Assembly (NCBI RefSeq): GCF_000187465.1
Contig: NZ_GL732439.1
Location: 335,341 to 399,340 of the forward strand
Length of the DNA: 64,000 nucleotides
Direction: 5' to 3'
Origin: Streptococcus infantis ATCC 700779
Lineage (GTDB): Bacteria; Bacillota; Bacilli; Lactobacillales; Streptococcaceae
The translations under genes and the position numbers were made by a program. The notes beneath the pieces were generated by a model that was given only the letters and a program-made list of their open reading frames with translations, did not search any database and was not told where the DNA came from. Positions 28,693-40,972 of the stretch are shown here, piece by piece (positions within the stretch are counted from its first letter, which is position 1; each line of letters opens with the position of its first letter).

Positions 28693-29760
28693 ATGAAAAT
28701 TAGAATAGACCTTCCACATCATCCTTACGATATTCAGATTGAAAAAGGATGCTTGTCTCAAGCAGGAAAATGGTTGTGCGAACTTTGGCAACCGCAAAAA
28801 GTCGTTATCATTACCGATAACCATGTGGCTTCTCTCTATGCAGAAAAAGTAAAATTGAGCTTAGAGGATGCTGGCTTTCAAGTGGCAGTTTTTGACTTTC
28901 TAGAGGGTGAAGAGCGAAAAAATTTAACCACAGTTCAAAAGGCTTATGAATTTCTAGTTAAGCAAGACTTGACTCGCAGTGACGGCATCGTAGCTCTAGG
29001 TGGTGGTGTCGTTGGTGATTTGGCTGGCTTTGTAGCCTCAACCTATATGCGAGGTATTCACTTTGTTCAAATTCCGACTAGCTTGACAGCTCAAGTTGAC
29101 TCTTCAATCGGAGGTAAGACAGGAGTGAATACTCCTTTTGCCAAGAATATGGTGGGAACTTTTGCCCAGCCAGATGGTGTTTTGATTGATCCAAACGTTC
29201 TTGAAACCTTAGGGAAGAGAGAATTGATTGAAGGAATGGGGGAAGTCATCAAGTATGGCTTAATTGAAGATCCAGAACTCTGGAACTTATTATTTGAAAT
29301 GGATGGTTCCGTAGATAGTATTTTGGAGCATTCAGAAAGTTTGATTGAGCATTCTTGTCAGGTTAAGCGCAAGATGGTAGTTGAAGATGAGTTGGATAAT
29401 GGCATTCGTTTGTATCTCAACTTTGGTCATACAATTGGCCATGCCATCGAAGCAACTGCTGGTTACGGAAAAGTCATGCACGGTGAGGCAGTAGCTATGG
29501 GAATGGTTCAGGTCTCTAAGGTAGCAGAAGAAAAAGGACTCATGCCAGAGGGAATAACTCAGTCCATCCGAGAGATGTGTCAGAAGTTTGGTCTTCCTGT
29601 TGATTATGAAAACTGGGACCTTGACAAGCTCTATCAGGCTTTGACTCATGACAAAAAAGCGCGTGGCAATACCATGAAGTTAGTCTTGGTACCAGAACTT
29701 GGTTCAGCAATGATTCACCCAGTTTCTCTCGAAGAAATGAAAGATTACTTAGTAAAATAA
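28693..29760 (+). CDS. aroB: 3-dehydroquinate synthase
   Basis: This 355-residue NAD- and metal-dependent enzyme cyclises DAHP to 3-dehydroquinate. The motifs [33 protein letters not shown] and the zinc-ligand region [11 protein letters not shown] with [10 protein letters not shown] are intact. Start after AAAAAGGAGATCTGCT. It is in order between aroE and aroC, without the DAHP synthase, which must be encoded elsewhere. Confidence 0.95.
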   Translation: MKIRIDLPHHPYDIQIEKGCLSQAGKWLCELWQPQKVVIITDNHVASLYAEKVKLSLEDAGFQVAVFDFLEGEERKNLTTVQKAYEFLVKQDLTRSDGIVALGGGVVGDLAGFVASTYMRGIHFVQIPTSLTAQVDSSIGGKTGVNTPFAKNMVGTFAQPDGVLIDPNVLETLGKRELIEGMGEVIKYGLIEDPELWNLLFEMDGSVDSILEHSESLIEHSCQVKRKMVVEDELDNGIRLYLNFGHTIGHAIEATAGYGKVMHGEAVAMGMVQVSKVAEEKGLMPEGITQSIREMCQKFGLPVDYENWDLDKLYQALTHDKKARGNTMKLVLVPELGSAMIHPVSLEEMKDYLVK

Positions 29761-29769
29761 GGAGAATGT

Positions 29770-30936
29770 ATGAGATATTTAACAGCAGGAGAATCACATG
29801 GTCCTCGTCTGACAGCAATTATTGAAGGAATTCCAGCAGGACTGCCTTTGACTGCAGAAGATGTTAATGAGGATCTCAAACGTCGCCAAGGCGGTTACGG
29901 ACGTGGTGGTCGTATGAAGATTGAAAGTGATCAAGTTGTCTTTACTTCTGGTGTTCGCCACGGGAAGACGACAGGCGCTCCAATTACCATGGATGTCATT
30001 AACAAAGACCACCAAAAATGGCTGGATATCATGTCTGTCGAGGATATTGAGGATAAACTTAAAAGCAAACGAAAAATCACTCATCCGCGCCCAGGTCACG
30101 CAGATTTAGTTGGCGGGATTAAATACCGCTTTGATGACTTGCGAAATTCTTTGGAACGTTCATCTGCCCGTGAAACAACTATGCGGGTTGCAGTTGGAGC
30201 AGTAGCCAAGCGGCTTTTAGCTGAGCTTGATATCGAAATTGCTAACCATGTTGTTATCTTCGGTGGTAAGGAAATCAATGTTCCAGAAAACTTAACAGTC
30301 TCAGAGATTAAGAAACTGGCTGCCCAGTCTGAAGTTTCCATCGTCAACCAAGAACGTGAGCAGGAGATTAAGGACTATATTGACCAGATTAAGCGAGATG
30401 GGGATACCATCGGAGGTGTTGTAGAAACAGTTGTCGGAGGTGTTCCAGTTGGTCTTGGTTCTTATGTCCAATGGGATCGTAAACTAGATGCTAGACTAGC
30501 TCAAGCAGTTGTTTCTATCAATGCCTTTAAGGGTGTGGAGTTTGGTCTTGGTTTTAAAGCAGGCCATCTTAAGGGTAGCCAAGTCATGGATGAAATCCTC
30601 TGGTCATCAGAGGATGGCTATACTCGTCGAACTAATAACCTTGGAGGTTTCGAAGGTGGCATGACCAATGGCCAACCGATTATCGTTCGTGGAGTTATGA
30701 AGCCAATTCCGACTCTCTACAAGCCGTTGATGAGTGTCGATATTGAAACACATGAGCCTTATAAAGCAACAGTAGAGAGAAGTGATCCTACTGCTCTTCC
30801 AGCAGCAGGTGTCGTTATGGAGGCAGTCGTAGCAACGGTTTTGGCTCAAGAAATACTTGAGAAATTCTCCTCTGATAATCTGGAAGAATTAAAAGAAGCT
30901 GTTGCGAAACATCGGGAGTATACAAAGAATTATTAA
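29770..30936 (+). CDS. aroC: chorismate synthase
   Basis: This 388-residue FMNH2-dependent enzyme makes chorismate from EPSP. Family signatures [18 protein letters not shown] at the N-terminus, [12 protein letters not shown] in the middle and [15 protein letters not shown] are visible. The monofunctional form needs an external flavin reductase. Start follows AAGGAGAATGT, 9 bases after aroB. Confidence 0.96.
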   Translation: MRYLTAGESHGPRLTAIIEGIPAGLPLTAEDVNEDLKRRQGGYGRGGRMKIESDQVVFTSGVRHGKTTGAPITMDVINKDHQKWLDIMSVEDIEDKLKSKRKITHPRPGHADLVGGIKYRFDDLRNSLERSSARETTMRVAVGAVAKRLLAELDIEIANHVVIFGGKEINVPENLTVSEIKKLAAQSEVSIVNQEREQEIKDYIDQIKRDGDTIGGVVETVVGGVPVGLGSYVQWDRKLDARLAQAVVSINAFKGVEFGLGFKAGHLKGSQVMDEILWSSEDGYTRRTNNLGGFEGGMTNGQPIIVRGVMKPIPTLYKPLMSVDIETHEPYKATVERSDPTALPAAGVVMEAVVATVLAQEILEKFSSDNLEELKEAVAKHREYTKNY

Positions 30937-30945
30937 GGAGTTCTT

Positions 30946-32049
30946 ATGGCAAAAACTATCTATATCGCAGGACTAGGTTTGATTGGTGCTTCCATGGCAC
31001 TCGGAATCAAGCGGGATTATCCTGATTATGAAATTTTAGGATACAATCGTAGTCAAGCGTCTAGAGATATTGCCTTGGAGAGAGGAATGATTGACCGAGC
31101 GACGGATGACTTTGCCAGTTTTGCTCCACTTGCAGACGTCATCATTCTAACCCTGCCAATCAAGCAAACTATTGCCTTTATTAAGGAATTGGCCAACTTG
31201 GGATTGAAAGAAGGTGTCATTATTTCTGATGCTGGATCGACCAAGTCAGCTATTGTAACTACAGCTGAAAAATGTTTTGCTGATAAGTCTGTTCGCTTTG
31301 TGGGAGCTCATCCCATGGCAGGGAGCCACAAGACAGGAGCGGCATCTGCAGATGTCAACCTCTTTGAAAATGCTTATTATATCTTCACGCCATCTAGTCT
31401 GACAACTCCGGATACGCTCGAAGAAATGAAAGACTTGCTGTCAGGTCTCCATGCTCGTTTCATTGAAATTGATGCTGAAGAGCATGACCGAGTGACTTCT
31501 CAGATTAGCCATTTTCCGCATATCTTAGCATCAGGCCTGATGGAACAAACTGCAAGTTATGCTGAAGAGCATGAAATGGCGAGACGCTTTGCGGCAGGTG
31601 GTTTTCGTGATATGACTCGGATTGCCGAAAGTGAGCCTAGTATGTGGACTTCTATCCTCTTATCCAATAGGGATACCATTATTGAACGCATCGAGGACTT
31701 CAAGGGCCGTTTGGACGAGATTGGACAAGCTATCAGTAAGGGTGACGAAAACCAAATCTGGAATTTTTTCAATCAAGCGCGTGAGCAACGTCAGGCTATG
31801 GAAATCCATAAACGCGGAGGAGTAGACAGCTCATTTGACCTTTATGTAGATGTTCCCGATGAGGAAGATGTGATTTTACGCATCTTGGAATTGCTACGTG
31901 GAACTTCTTTGGTCAATATCCATATCAATGAGGAAAACCGTGAGGATGTTCACGGAATTCTGCAAATTTCCTTTAAGAATGCTCAGGATTTAAAACGTGC
32001 TGAGCAAGTCATTACAGAAAATACAGACTACACAGTCGTTATTAAATAA
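30946..32049 (+). CDS. tyrA: prephenate dehydrogenase with ACT domain
   Basis: This 367-residue enzyme oxidatively decarboxylates prephenate to 4-hydroxyphenylpyruvate for tyrosine. It has an N-terminal nucleotide motif GLGLIGASMA, the catalytic-site segments VGAHPMAGSHKTGA and SHFPHILAS, and a C-terminal ACT-like region (about 295-367) that may allow tyrosine feedback. In the ancestral order the ylbF-like gene would follow directly; here a lipoprotein gene is inserted 11 bases downstream. Confidence 0.94.
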   Translation: MAKTIYIAGLGLIGASMALGIKRDYPDYEILGYNRSQASRDIALERGMIDRATDDFASFAPLADVIILTLPIKQTIAFIKELANLGLKEGVIISDAGSTKSAIVTTAEKCFADKSVRFVGAHPMAGSHKTGAASADVNLFENAYYIFTPSSLTTPDTLEEMKDLLSGLHARFIEIDAEEHDRVTSQISHFPHILASGLMEQTASYAEEHEMARRFAAGGFRDMTRIAESEPSMWTSILLSNRDTIIERIEDFKGRLDEIGQAISKGDENQIWNFFNQAREQRQAMEIHKRGGVDSSFDLYVDVPDEEDVILRILELLRGTSLVNIHINEENREDVHGILQISFKNAQDLKRAEQVITENTDYTVVIK

Positions 32050-32070
32050 GGAGGACAATTATGTCAAATA
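32045..32070 (+). repeat. 26-bp direct repeat, left copy
   Basis: Identical to 32702-32727. It includes the ribosome site (TAAGGAGGACAATT), the start codon and the first three codons of the lipoprotein gene. Confidence 0.95.
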
Positions 32071-32666
32071 GGGGAATTAAATCTGTATTAGGTATTATCT
32101 TTATAACTGTCATGTTACTTAGTGGATGTGCTATTAAAAATGGCCATAAAAAAAGTTCAGATGTTAATGTTGATACGACAACTGTCAAGGTTGATGAGAC
32201 AACAGAGAGTTCAAAAAATGAATCAAGTGTTGAGAAAAAGACTCCTAAATTTGCAGATGATAAAGTTGTAAATGATTTTATCAATAACTATAACGACATT
32301 TCTAATAGTCCATTAGAAAATATCAAAAAAGGAAATATAAAAATAAAATACTTCGCAACAAGCTACGGTTATTACTTGGAACTTTTACATGCAAATGATA
32401 CTGATAAAATTAATGTAACAATTAATCAAACAAATGAAAATAGTTCATCGGGTGTAGCAGGGATGAAAGAAGTATTTCATGATATTGTTAAATCGATTGA
32501 ATCATCCTTATCTGATGATGATATAAATAACTTTTTTGATAAACTTATATCAAATGAAATAAAAACAGGTTCTAATTTAGGAACTTTGAAGATAGACTAT
32601 ATACCAGATAAGGAATTAAGCAATGGACATTCAAGAGGTCATATAAAAGTAATTGCACAACAATAA
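32061..32666 (+). CDS. putative lipoprotein inserted in the aro operon
   Basis: This 201-residue protein starts with a basic, hydrophobic signal peptide ending in the lipobox LLSGC (Cys near residue 23), so it should be lipid-anchored outside the membrane. A Lys/Ser/Thr-rich linker (about 28-60) precedes a globular part of about 140 residues with no motif I recognise. The first codons and ribosome site are identical to those of the next gene because the insert is bounded by a 26-bp direct repeat. The gene is more AT-rich than the aro genes around it, suggesting acquisition from elsewhere. Function unknown; it would be transcribed with the aro operon. Confidence 0.8.
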   Translation: MSNRGIKSVLGIIFITVMLLSGCAIKNGHKKSSDVNVDTTTVKVDETTESSKNESSVEKKTPKFADDKVVNDFINNYNDISNSPLENIKKGNIKIKYFATSYGYYLELLHANDTDKINVTINQTNENSSSGVAGMKEVFHDIVKSIESSLSDDDINNFFDKLISNEIKTGSNLGTLKIDYIPDKELSNGHSRGHIKVIAQQ

Positions 32667-32701
32667 AAATTACAGAGTGACTAGTAATTTTATAAGAAAA
32701 G

Positions 32702-32717
32702 AATAAGGAGGACAATT

Positions 32718-32727
<10 letters not shown>
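32702..32727 (+). repeat. 26-bp direct repeat, right copy
   Basis: Identical to 32045-32070, 657 bp away; it carries the ribosome site and first codons of the YlbF-like gene. Confidence 0.95.
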
Positions 32728-34894
<2,167 letters not shown>

Positions 34895-34898
<4 letters not shown>

Positions 34899-35743
34899 AA
34901 ATTGCCTATCTAGGTCCCAAAGGATCTTTTTCGCACCATGTAGTGCAAATGGCTTTTCCTCATGAGGAACTAGAGCCTTTTTCAAATATTACGGACGTTA
35001 TCAAGGCCTATGAACAAGGTTTGGTGGACTATTCAGTAGTGCCAGTTGAAAATTCTATTGAAGGTAGTGTTCATGAGACACTGGACTATCTTTTCCATCA
35101 AGCTCGCATTCAAGCTGTTGCAGAGATTGTTCAGCCAATCCACCAACAATTGATGGCAGTACCAGGACAGTCTAAAATAGAGAAAATCTTTTCTCATCCG
35201 CAGGCATTGGCACAAGGGAAGAAATTTATTGACGAGCATTATCCAGACGCTCAACTAGAAGTCACTGCCAGTACAGCATACGCTGCGCGCTATGTTTCCG
35301 AACATCCAGATCAGTCTTTTGCGGCCATTGCCCCCAAAAGTTCGGCTGGAGAATATGGTTTGGAATTAATTGCTGAAGATATTCAAGAGATGGAAGCCAA
35401 TTTCACTCGCTTTTGGGTGTTAGGTCCCAAGGCACCACAAATGCCCTTGAAAGCAAATGCTAAGAAAATGAGTCTAGCATTGACCTTGCCAGACAATTTA
35501 CCTGGCGCTCTTTACAAGGCACTCTCGACCTTTGCTTGGCGCGGGATTGACCTGACTAAGATTGAGAGTCGTCCCCTTAAAACAGCCTTGGGTGAATACT
35601 TTTTTATCATTGATGTAGACTATGCTGATAAAGAATTGGTCTATTTTGCTCAAAAAGAATTAGAAACGATTGGAATCCAGTATAAAATACTAGGATCTTA
35701 CCCTATCTATACCATACAGGATAAAGGGAAGGAGAAGGAATGA
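34895..35743 (+). CDS. pheA: prephenate dehydratase with ACT domain
   Basis: This 282-residue enzyme converts prephenate to phenylpyruvate. It has the periplasmic-binding-like catalytic region (YLGPKGSFSH, VPVENSIEGSVHETLDYL, the TRFWVLG motif with catalytic Thr) and a C-terminal ACT domain with the phenylalanine-binding ESRPLK motif. No chorismate mutase domain is fused. Coupled to aroK and to the LCP gene by 4-base overlaps. Confidence 0.95.
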
Positions 35744-37068
35744 CTAGAGAAAATCCTCTGACACACCATGAGAAACTACGTTACGACTATCTATTAAAAA
35801 ACATCCACTATCTAAATGATAAAGAAAAGAGAGAGTTTGCTTTTTTACAAGCTAAGCTGGATGGTCAACAAGAAGCTCGTTCAGTTGTAGTAGAAGAAGC
35901 AGAAAACCAAGACTATACGGAACCTAACACAGGTCTTCCGAGTTATACAAATCGAAGCCGTGCTAGTCGACGTAGTAGTCTCCCTCAACCAAAAGCTAAG
36001 ATTCCTAAGCAGAAGAAACCAAAAAAACCAAAGAAAAAAAGAGTCTTTCGCTTTAAACGCATACTTGCTTGGTTAGGGATGCTGTTGCTTTGTGCTGCAG
36101 TAGGAATGATTTTCATGTTCTTGAAAGGTTTCCAGTCAGCAAATCCGAATGGCTCAAGTGGGTCGAAAGATGCCAAGGCTGCCCAAGTTGAAGTCTTTAA
36201 TGGACAGGATACAAGAGATGGTGTCAATATTCTTATTTTAGGGACAGATGGCCGTATTGGACAGAATAGTGCAGAAACACGTACAGATTCCATTATGGTT
36301 CTAAATGTAAGTGGTAAGGATAAAAAGCTTAAGCTGGTCAGCTTTATGCGAGATAACCTAGTTTATATTGATGGCTATAGTCAAGTCATTAACGGTCAAA
36401 AACAAGCTGACCATAAGTTGAACTTGGCCTACGAATTGGGGGAACAAGAAGGAAAACAAGGGGCTGAAATGGTACGTAAGGTCCTCAAAGATAACTTTGA
36501 CCTAGATATCAAATACTATGCCCTTGTCGATTTCCAAGCCTTTGCGACTGCCATTGATACGCTTTTCCCTGACGGTGTGACTATTGATGCCCAATTTTCA
36601 ACTCTAAATGGAGTTCCAGTTACAGAAGCTACAGTCGGTGATGACTTGCATGCAACAGAAACCGAGTCACCTACACAGACTATTAAAGTCGGAACGCAAC
36701 AAATGAATGGTTCTACTCTCCTTAACTATGCACGTTTCCGCGATGATGATGAAGGGGACTATGGCCGTACTCGTAGACAGCAACAAGTCATGACGGCTGT
36801 CCTACAGCAGATCAAAGATCCTACAAAACTTTTCACAGGTTCAGAAGCACTTGGTAAAGTATTCGCCATGACATCTACAAACCTTCCTTATACCTTCTTA
36901 TTGACCAACGGATTATCCGTCCTTGAAGGAGGTCAGAACGGTATTGAAAGACTAACAGTCCCGGAACTTGGCGACTGGGTAGATGACTATGATGTCTATG
37001 GAGGTCAAGCGCTTCGAGTGGATCAAAAAGCTTACCAGAATAAGCTAGCCCAAATGGGATTCAGATAA
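35740..37068 (+). CDS. psr: LytR-CpsA-Psr (LCP) family wall polymer ligase
   Basis: This 442-residue protein has a long charged cytoplasmic N-terminus (1-107, very Lys-rich near 85-106), one membrane helix (about 108-128) and an extracellular LCP domain (about 155-400). The LCP domain shows NILILGTDGR, ETRTDSIMVLNV with the phosphate-binding arginine, LVSFMRDN and YARFRDDDEGDYGRTRRQQQ. LCP proteins transfer teichoic acids or capsule from the lipid carrier to peptidoglycan. It is the last gene of the pheA transcript and directly precedes the surface-glycan locus, whose product it may attach. Confidence 0.92.
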   Translation: MTRENPLTHHEKLRYDYLLKNIHYLNDKEKREFAFLQAKLDGQQEARSVVVEEAENQDYTEPNTGLPSYTNRSRASRRSSLPQPKAKIPKQKKPKKPKKKRVFRFKRILAWLGMLLLCAAVGMIFMFLKGFQSANPNGSSGSKDAKAAQVEVFNGQDTRDGVNILILGTDGRIGQNSAETRTDSIMVLNVSGKDKKLKLVSFMRDNLVYIDGYSQVINGQKQADHKLNLAYELGEQEGKQGAEMVRKVLKDNFDLDIKYYALVDFQAFATAIDTLFPDGVTIDAQFSTLNGVPVTEATVGDDLHATETESPTQTIKVGTQQMNGSTLLNYARFRDDDEGDYGRTRRQQQVMTAVLQQIKDPTKLFTGSEALGKVFAMTSTNLPYTFLLTNGLSVLEGGQNGIERLTVPELGDWVDDYDVYGGQALRVDQKAYQNKLAQMGFR

Positions 37069-37078
37069 AAAATAAAAT

Positions 37079-37131
37079 AAAATCAAAGCTTGAAACGTCT
37101 AACTAAATGGGTGTCTCAGGCTTTGATTTTT
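37079..37131 (+). terminator. terminator after the LCP gene
   Basis: AAATCAAAGC at 37080-37089 pairs with GCTTTGATTT at 37120-37129, followed by more T; the loop is about 30 bases. Confidence 0.75.
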
Positions 37132-37164
37132 CACATGGTTAGATGGATTTTTTGGTCATTTTTA

Positions 37165-37173
37165 TGGTATAAT
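37165..37173 (+). promoter_or_regulatory. extended -10 promoter before the licD remnant
   Basis: TGG plus TATAAT at 37168-37173. As no other clear promoter is seen before 45053, it probably now drives the acquired glycan genes behind the remnant. Confidence 0.6.
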
Positions 37174-37210
37174 GAAATGATGTAATTCTATAGAAGAGGA
37201 CGAGAAAGAG

Positions 37211-37576
37211 ATGAGTGATTTAAAGGCTATTCAGGCTCGTAGTTTAGAAATGGCTGAATATTTTGTCGCCTTTTGTAAGGAGCATAACTTGCTCTGTTAT
37301 TTATGTGGCGGAGGTGCTATCGGTGCTTTACGGCATAAGGGTTTCATCCCTTGGGATGATGATTTGGACTTCTTTATGCCCCGCAAGGACTATGAAAAAC
37401 TAGCAGAGTTATGGCCTCTATATGCGGATGAGCGTTACTTCCTATCAAAGAGTTCTAAAGACTATGTAGACCGTAACCTCTTTATCACCATTCGAGATAA
37501 GGAGACGACTTGTATCAAGCCTTATCAACAAGATTTGGATCTACCACACGGTTTGGCCTTGGATGTATTAATATAG
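37211..37576 (+). pseudogene. truncated licD-family phosphotransferase gene
   Basis: Only 121 residues of a roughly 265-residue LicD protein remain. The N-terminal half has GGGAIGALRHKGFIPWDDDLD with the metal-binding aspartates (48-53) and stops after LPHGLALDVLI, where a full LicD would continue with the LDxFP-type segment and the C-terminal half. Base composition is like the LCP gene upstream, and AT-rich sequence begins right at the truncation. In pneumococcus, as I recall, a licD gene linked to teichoic acid synthesis lies next to psr, so this is probably the stub of that gene left by a locus exchange. It is unlikely to be active. Confidence 0.8.
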
Positions 37577-37641
37577 AAGCATTATCTAAAACATCATCTT
37601 TTAGTTTTGTTCAAAAAGAACAATGGTGGAGTTTAAATTAA
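37573..37641 (+). pseudogene. possible 3' remnant of a lost gene
   Basis: After the licD stub a different frame reads about 22 residues rich in Ser and aromatic residues, ending in KEQWWSLN before a stop. It has no start codon. It may be the tail of a gene that was deleted when the cassette entered, but it is too short to identify. Confidence 0.3.
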
Positions 37642-37672
37642 ACTACAAACCTGTAGAAGTGGAGGAACAAAT

Positions 37673-38884
37673 TTGAACAGAAATTTTGTTGAGAAGTTAA
37701 GATTGATTTCTATTAAAGATATTATTTCGCTTATATTTATTTTTCCTATAGCCTATGTTATTTCTCTATTCTTTAGACGTAGAAATAAAAATCTAATACT
37801 AATATGTGAAAGTGAAAAAGAAGCTAGAGATAATGGCTATTGGTTGTTTAAATATATTAGAGAAAATCACCCAGAGGAGAATGTAATATATGTTATTGAT
37901 CTGAAATCTCCTGATGCTCATAAAGTCAAAGAGTTAGGAGAATGTATACAGTACTGGTCTCTGAGACATTGGATTTATTATCTAAGTGCAGGAGTAAATG
38001 TAAGTACACAAAAAGCAGGAAATCCTAATGCAGCTGTTTTTAATCTTATGGAAGTATATTTAGGATTAAAAACTAATAAAGTATTTTTACAGCATGGAAT
38101 AACAGTTTCGGATGCCAAATGGTTATATTATGAAAATACAAAAATGCGTGGCTTTATATGTGGGGCAGAGCGAGAGTATAATGTAATAGAAGAAAAATTC
38201 GGGTATCCAAAAGGGTATGTACAATATTTGGGATTTCCAAGATTTGATAATCTCCATAATAACATTGTAAAAAATAATCAAATTCTTGTTATGCCTACTT
38301 GGAGAGAATGGTTAAATTTAAATACTAAAGCTAGAAATAATTTTAATGAAGGAAGTATTTTTACTGAAAGTGAATACTTTAAAAAATGGAATGAATTTTT
38401 AGTAAATGATGACTTAAGAAACTTTTTAGAAAAAAATAATCTAACTTTAATTTTTTATCCGCATAGAAACATGCAAAAAAATTTACAAGAATTTCAAACT
38501 TCTACAGATAATATTATATTGGCAGATTGGAAAAAATATGATATACAAGAATTATTAAAAGAGTCAGCTTTTTTAATTACAGATTATTCAAGTGTATTTA
38601 TGGACTTTGCTTATATGAGAAAACCAGTTTTGTTTTATCAATTTGATTATAAAAAATTTAGGGAAGGACAGTACGAAGAAGGATATTATAACTATAAAGA
38701 TGGATTTGGAAAATCTATAGATACCCTAGATGAATTGATAACAGAGATAAAAAAACAATTTAAAAATAATTGGATTTTGGAAGATAAATATAAAGGAAAA
38801 ATTGATAAGTTTTTTAGAATACATGATGATCAGAATTCTAAGAGAGTATATTCGTTTATAAAAGAAATAATAGGAAAAAAATAA
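37673..38884 (+). CDS. CDP-glycerol:glycerophosphotransferase family protein (TagF/TarB-like)
   Basis: This 403-residue GT-B enzyme has one hydrophobic segment near residues 17-35 (LIFIFPIAYVISLFF), which may attach it to the membrane. Family motifs are LQHGITVSDAKW, MPTWREW, FYPHRNM and ITDYSSVFMDFAYMRKP. Such enzymes transfer glycerol- or ribitol-phosphate from the CDP form to a lipid-linked acceptor. Translation most likely starts at TTG 37673, because GGAGG lies 7 bases upstream and the first ATG is far inside. Base composition is much more AT-rich than the aro genes, as in all genes to 47405. The next gene starts at its last base. Confidence 0.88.
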   Translation: MNRNFVEKLRLISIKDIISLIFIFPIAYVISLFFRRRNKNLILICESEKEARDNGYWLFKYIRENHPEENVIYVIDLKSPDAHKVKELGECIQYWSLRHWIYYLSAGVNVSTQKAGNPNAAVFNLMEVYLGLKTNKVFLQHGITVSDAKWLYYENTKMRGFICGAEREYNVIEEKFGYPKGYVQYLGFPRFDNLHNNIVKNNQILVMPTWREWLNLNTKARNNFNEGSIFTESEYFKKWNEFLVNDDLRNFLEKNNLTLIFYPHRNMQKNLQEFQTSTDNIILADWKKYDIQELLKESAFLITDYSSVFMDFAYMRKPVLFYQFDYKKFREGQYEEGYYNYKDGFGKSIDTLDELITEIKKQFKNNWILEDKYKGKIDKFFRIHDDQNSKRVYSFIKEIIGKK

Positions 38885-39849
38885 TGAAACTAACTATAGG
38901 TGTACCAGTATACAACGGTGAAAAATATATATCACGTTGCATAGATTCTATCGCAAAAGAGTATGAGGCAGTGAAAGATAAAATAGAATTAGAACTGCTA
39001 ATTGTAAATGATGGATCAAAGGATAGTAGTGAAACAATGTTAAAGGGATATAGTGAAAAATTATCCTATCTAAAAGTTATATCTCAAGAAAATAGAGGAT
39101 TAGCCCATGTTAGAAGAGTAACTTTAGAGGAGGCAAGTGGAGATTATCTATGGTTTGTTGATGTAGATGATGAGATAGAAAAAGGTGCACTAAAATTTAT
39201 AGCTAATCAAAAATTAGAAGAAGTAAATATTTTTGATTATAGGGTGGGATACGAGAATAGTGAGTTGGACTATATAAGTATGGGAATAGAAGAGTATACT
39301 ATACTAAATTCGAATAAAGAAAGAAAACTTTTTACCCTACCAAATGCTGTATGGCATTATATATATGATTTAGAATTCTTAAGAAAAACTAAATTAACAT
39401 TTAAAAGTGGCTATTTATATGAAGATTTCGAGTTCATGGCAAGACTTTGGCCTAATGTAACTAAAGCAAAATATTTTAATTTTAGTATATATAAATACTA
39501 TTTAACTGAAGGTTCTATTATGCGTGGCGGAACAGCTATTAATAAAATAAGAGATATAGAAGTAATGTTAAAGAGTGTAGAAGAATATTATGCAGAAAAT
39601 TATCCAGGGGAATATAAAGAAGAGTTAGAATATTATAACTGGTACCATATTTTGTATGGTGGATACGCTAATATTTTAAGAATTGATGAAAAGTCTCCCT
39701 TATTAAAAGATTATCTTGAAAAAGTAAATAAAAAATATCCTAATTGGATAAAAAATAAATATTTAAAGATTCAACCTTTAAAGAGAAAACTACTGATGTA
39801 TTTAATAAAATATAATCAAAAAAGTATAGTAAAAAAACTATTGAAATAG
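38884..39849 (+). CDS. glycosyltransferase family 2
   Basis: This 321-residue GT-A enzyme has IGVPVYNGEKYI at residues 4-15, LIVNDGSKDSS, ENRGLAHVRR and the metal-binding FVDVDDEI (DxD). The second half is specific and not recognisable; it ends in a basic tail without a clear membrane helix. It would add one sugar to the lipid-linked repeat unit on the cytoplasmic face. It overlaps the TagF-like gene by one base and is 7 bases from the next glycosyltransferase gene. Confidence 0.9.
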   Translation: MKLTIGVPVYNGEKYISRCIDSIAKEYEAVKDKIELELLIVNDGSKDSSETMLKGYSEKLSYLKVISQENRGLAHVRRVTLEEASGDYLWFVDVDDEIEKGALKFIANQKLEEVNIFDYRVGYENSELDYISMGIEEYTILNSNKERKLFTLPNAVWHYIYDLEFLRKTKLTFKSGYLYEDFEFMARLWPNVTKAKYFNFSIYKYYLTEGSIMRGGTAINKIRDIEVMLKSVEEYYAENYPGEYKEELEYYNWYHILYGGYANILRIDEKSPLLKDYLEKVNKKYPNWIKNKYLKIQPLKRKLLMYLIKYNQKSIVKKLLK

Positions 39850-39856
39850 GTGAAAT

Positions 39857-40960
39857 ATGAGTAAAAAGAAAATTTTATTTATTACCTGGTCTTTTAGTTT
39901 GGGTGGTGGATCTGAAAAAATTTTGGAAAACATTTCCAATGGATTAACTGATGAATATGAAATTGATGTTTTAGAGATAAACCATCACGGTATTGGACAA
40001 AGTAACAATAGAAAAGTCAATGTATTAAAACCTATATTCAAAAACCTAGAAAATGCTAGTGTTTTTAACAAAATTAAGTGGAAGCTATTTTTGTTTTTTC
40101 CAAAATTATTTAGATATCTAGTAACAAGGAAAAAATATGATTATGAAATAGCATTTAATTATTTATATCCAGTTTACTTACTTAATAACGATGCGAAAAC
40201 AATGTCGTGGAATCATGGAACAATTTATAATTTGCAAAATCATAAAATATCTAGGATTAGACAAGGTAAAAAACTAAGATCTGTTAACAAAATAATAGCT
40301 ATTTCAGAAAAAACAGAAGAATCCATCAAAGAAATTTATCCTGAGTATAAGAAAAAAATAGAACTAGTATATAATGGATATGATTTTAATGATATCAATG
40401 CTAAATCTCTTGAAAATGCGGAAATTAAATTTGAAGAGGATAGTCTTATCTATATAGGACGAATAGAAGAATCAAAAGGCATAAAGAGACTGTTAGAAAT
40501 TTTTAAGAATGTGGTTGAAAAGATTCCCCATAAAAAATTATATCTATTAGGCAAAGGCGATTTAGAGGAATATGTTAATAAATTTATACTTGATAATCAA
40601 TTAGAGAACAATGTTTTTATGCTGGGCTATGTTAAAAATCCGTATCCATACATAAAAAAATCTTCTTATGTCATTTTATTATCAGAAGCAGAGGGCTTTC
40701 CTACCGTTTTAGTCGAAAGTTTAGCTTTGGGAAAGGGATTCATTAGTACTCCTGTAGGGGGAACAAATGAACTATATAATTCTCAAAAATGTGGCTTTGT
40801 TTCAGACAACAATGAAGAAATTACCAATTATATTGTAGAAGAACTTAGTAAAAATAAGGAAAATAGAATAATAAAGTCGGAAGTGTGTAGAGAACATGTA
40901 GATAAATTTTCCTTAGATAAACAAGTTGCTAGTATAAAAAAAATCATTAAAGAATTATAG
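39857..40960 (+). CDS. glycosyltransferase family 4
   Basis: This 367-residue GT-B enzyme has the N-terminal glycine loop FSLGGGSEKIL (acceptor/donor side), IAISEKTEESI, and in the C-terminal domain YIGRIEESKGIKRLLEIF and the EX7E-type EAEGFPTVLVESLALG plus STPVGGTNEL. It should transfer a sugar from a nucleotide donor with retention of configuration. It lies between the GT2 and sulfotransferase-like genes in the same direction, with short spacers, so it belongs to one operon. Confidence 0.9.
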   Translation: MSKKKILFITWSFSLGGGSEKILENISNGLTDEYEIDVLEINHHGIGQSNNRKVNVLKPIFKNLENASVFNKIKWKLFLFFPKLFRYLVTRKKYDYEIAFNYLYPVYLLNNDAKTMSWNHGTIYNLQNHKISRIRQGKKLRSVNKIIAISEKTEESIKEIYPEYKKKIELVYNGYDFNDINAKSLENAEIKFEEDSLIYIGRIEESKGIKRLLEIFKNVVEKIPHKKLYLLGKGDLEEYVNKFILDNQLENNVFMLGYVKNPYPYIKKSSYVILLSEAEGFPTVLVESLALGKGFISTPVGGTNELYNSQKCGFVSDNNEEITNYIVEELSKNKENRIIKSEVCREHVDKFSLDKQVASIKKIIKEL

Positions 40961-40972
40961 GATGATAAAAAT

